DNA of 33,535 bases, from contig NZ_SRPJ01000012.1 in the NCBI RefSeq assembly GCF_004785665.1, positions 1 to 33,535 on the forward strand. Reading direction: 5' to 3'. Origin of the DNA: Staphylococcus pragensis (GTDB lineage: Bacteria > Bacillota > Bacilli > Staphylococcales > Staphylococcaceae). Every line of letters starts with the position of its first letter. The stretch's first letter is position 1. Of this stretch, positions 32,454-33,535 are shown one piece after another. Made by a program: the position numbers and the translations under genes. Below the pieces are notes generated by a model. It was given only the letters and a program-made list of their open reading frames with translations. It ran no database searches and was not told the origin of the DNA.

Positions 32454-33535
32454 CTACTCTTTTTTATCTTTCTTATTTTTACGAGATCTTCTAATCATTC
32501 CTAATCCCGCTAACATTGCTGCTACAGCTGAGACTAATACTGATGAGTTTGAACTATCGTTACCAGTATCTGGTAAATCAGTATTGTCTTTGTGATGTTG
32601 TGACGTACTGTGTACTTGAGAATTATGACTTTGTGATTCTGATGTACTCATACTATTTGATTTACTTGCATTCATTGAAGTTGAATCACTTGTAGTAGTG
32701 CTCTCTGAAGTTGAAAGACTCATTGATGTTGAATGTGTATTAGATTCACTTGTATGAGTCGATGCACTTTCAGAGCTTGAATGACTTGCTGAATTTGTAT
32801 AGCTATCTGAATGTGAACTGCTATGTGATACTGAATCACTTGTGCTTGTTGAACCACTGTTTGAGTCTGATTGACTCATTGAGTTTGTATGACTTTCTGT
32901 ATGTGATTCACTGTGTGACGTTGAGCCACTACCTGAATCTGAGTCACTCACACTTGTTGATGCTGACGCACTATCTGATGTGCTTGCACTTGTTGAGCCA
33001 CTCACACTTGTTGATGATGATGCACTGTCTGATGTGCTTGCGCTTGTTGAGTCACTCACGCTTGTTGATGCTGACTCACTGTCTGATGTGCTTGCGCTTG
33101 TTGAGTCGCTCACGCTTGTTGATGTTGAAGCACTTAATGATGTGCTTGCGCTTGTTGAGTCGCTCACGCTTGTTGATGCTGACGCACTATCTGATGTGCT
33201 TGCGCTTGTTGAGTCACTCACGCTTGTTGATGCTGACTCACTGTCTGATGTGCTTGCGCTTGTTGAGTCGCTCACACTTGTTGATGTTGATGCACTATCT
33301 GATGTACTTGTGCTTGTTGAGTCTGAAAGACTAGCACTTTCTGATCCACTTAATGACGTACTTGCACTTGTTGAATCACTCACGCTTGTTGATGCTGATT
33401 CACTGTCTGATGTGCTTGTACTTGTTGAGTCGCTCACACTTGTTGATGTTGACGCACTGTCTGATGTGCTCACGCTTGTTGATGCTGATTCACTGTCTGA
33501 TGTGCTTGTACTTGTTGAGTCACTCATGCTTGTTG
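32454..33535 (-). CDS. sraP: Serine-rich repeat surface glycoprotein SraP (SasA), C-terminal part
   Basis: Only the 3' end is in the window; the frame stays open to the right edge, so the N-terminal export signal and ligand-binding domains lie outside. What is visible: a Ser-dominated domain of SxSxS dipeptide repeats (STSVSDSTSASTSDS type), a less regular SHSESHTESHTNS part, then LPDTG (encoded at 32562-32576), a hydrophobic stretch and the positively charged tail RRSRKNKKDKKE. This is the substrate of the downstream accessory Sec/Gtf operon: it is GlcNAc-modified, exported by SecA2/SecY2 and anchored to peptidoglycan by sortase A. In S. aureus SraP binds platelets and sialylated ligands; that is family knowledge, and the binding part is not visible here. 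Confidence 0.93.
   Translation of the reverse strand, partial: TSMSDSTSTSTSDSESASTSVSTSDSASTSTSVSDSTSTSTSDSESASTSVSDSTSASTSLSGSESASLSDSTSTSTSDSASTSTSVSDSTSASTSDSESASTSVSDSTSASTSDSASASTSVSDSTSASTSLSASTSTSVSDSTSASTSDSESASTSVSDSTSASTSDSASSSTSVSGSTSASTSDSASASTSVSDSDSGSGSTSHSESHTESHTNSMSQSDSNSGSTSTSDSVSHSSSHSDSYTNSASHSSSESASTHTSESNTHSTSMSLSTSESTTTSDSTSMNASKSNSMSTSESQSHNSQVHSTSQHHKDNTDLPDTGNDSSNSSVLVSAVAAMLAGLGMIRRSRKNKKDKKE
32943..33535 (-). repeat. 54-bp tandem repeats coding SraP serine-rich domain
   Basis: The motif CTTGTTGAG/A recurs at 32989, 33043, 33097, 33151, 33205, 33259, 33313, 33367 and 33421, exactly 54 bp apart, and then at 33511 after 90 bp (54+36), so one unit is altered. Each unit encodes 18 residues of the Ser/Thr/Ala/Asp pattern. 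The array runs off the window edge. Confidence 0.9.

Noticed and set aside
32750..33334. 194-codon open frame opposite sraP
   Set aside because: It arises because the 54-bp repeats lack stops in that frame. The product is a Leu/His/Ser repeat artefact with no start signal.
1..33535. CRISPR arrays, tRNA/rRNA genes, insertion-sequence transposases, prophage
   Set aside because: I found no interspersed direct repeats with spacers, no structural RNA signatures and no transposase or phage coding regions. The only periodic repeats are the coding repeats of sraP.

Overview
The window looks like a chromosomal segment of a Staphylococcus species. It is low in GC and has strong AGGAGG/GAGGTG ribosome binding sites. 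It carries LPXTG surface proteins and a complete accessory Sec (SecA2/SecY2) glycoprotein-export operon reading away from a serine-rich SraP-type adhesin. At the left end it carries the staphylococcal yhgE - scaH-like - yfcC - sasF-like group. SecA2 is 796 aa from the supported start, the length I recall for S. aureus SecA2, but its sequence is clearly diverged from the one I remember. A non-aureus staphylococcus is therefore most likely; I cannot name the species from sequence alone.

Layout. (1) 0.2-9.9 kb, cell envelope: a YhgE/Pip membrane protein (-), a secreted glucosaminidase-CHAP peptidoglycan hydrolase (+), a YfcC-family transporter (-) and a SasF-like LPATG wall protein (-). A 167-bp nested palindrome lies between the hydrolase and yfcC. 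(2) 9.9-16.8 kb, accessory block: a PPP-type metallophosphoesterase (-), a LysR regulator (+), a 55-aa membrane protein (+), an MmpL/RND pump with a histidine-rich C-terminal tail (+) coupled to an orphan OpuAC-type lipoprotein (+), and a TetR regulator (+). (3) 16.8-21.7 kb, likely redox/electrophile block: a 57-aa membrane protein, a DJ-1/PfpI protein and a zinc-independent quinone oxidoreductase read left. An MFS exporter also reads left and is divergent from a luciferase-like monooxygenase plus a small DoxX-like membrane protein, with a palindromic candidate operator between them. (4) 21.7-33.5 kb, one leftward operon: sraP (5' end outside the window), a long intercistronic hairpin, secY2, asp1, asp2, asp3, secA2, gtfA, gtfB and then msrA, joined by overlaps or gaps of at most 16 bases.

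How the genes work together. GtfA/GtfB add GlcNAc to the SraP serine-rich repeats. Asp1-3 (Asp2 has a GxSxG acetyltransferase/esterase motif) deliver the glycoprotein to SecA2, which drives it through SecY2, and sortase then anchors it by LPDTG. The methionine sulfoxide reductase at the operon's end is an unexpected rider. Several conventional ORF starts were moved to internal ATG/GTG codons because of Shine-Dalgarno placement; the reasons are given per gene. I found no rRNA, tRNA, CRISPR array, transposase gene or prophage. The least explained parts are the palindromic element at 5.44-5.61 kb, the MmpL/His-tail/orphan-lipoprotein pair, the palindrome between the MFS and monooxygenase genes, and the msrA linkage.
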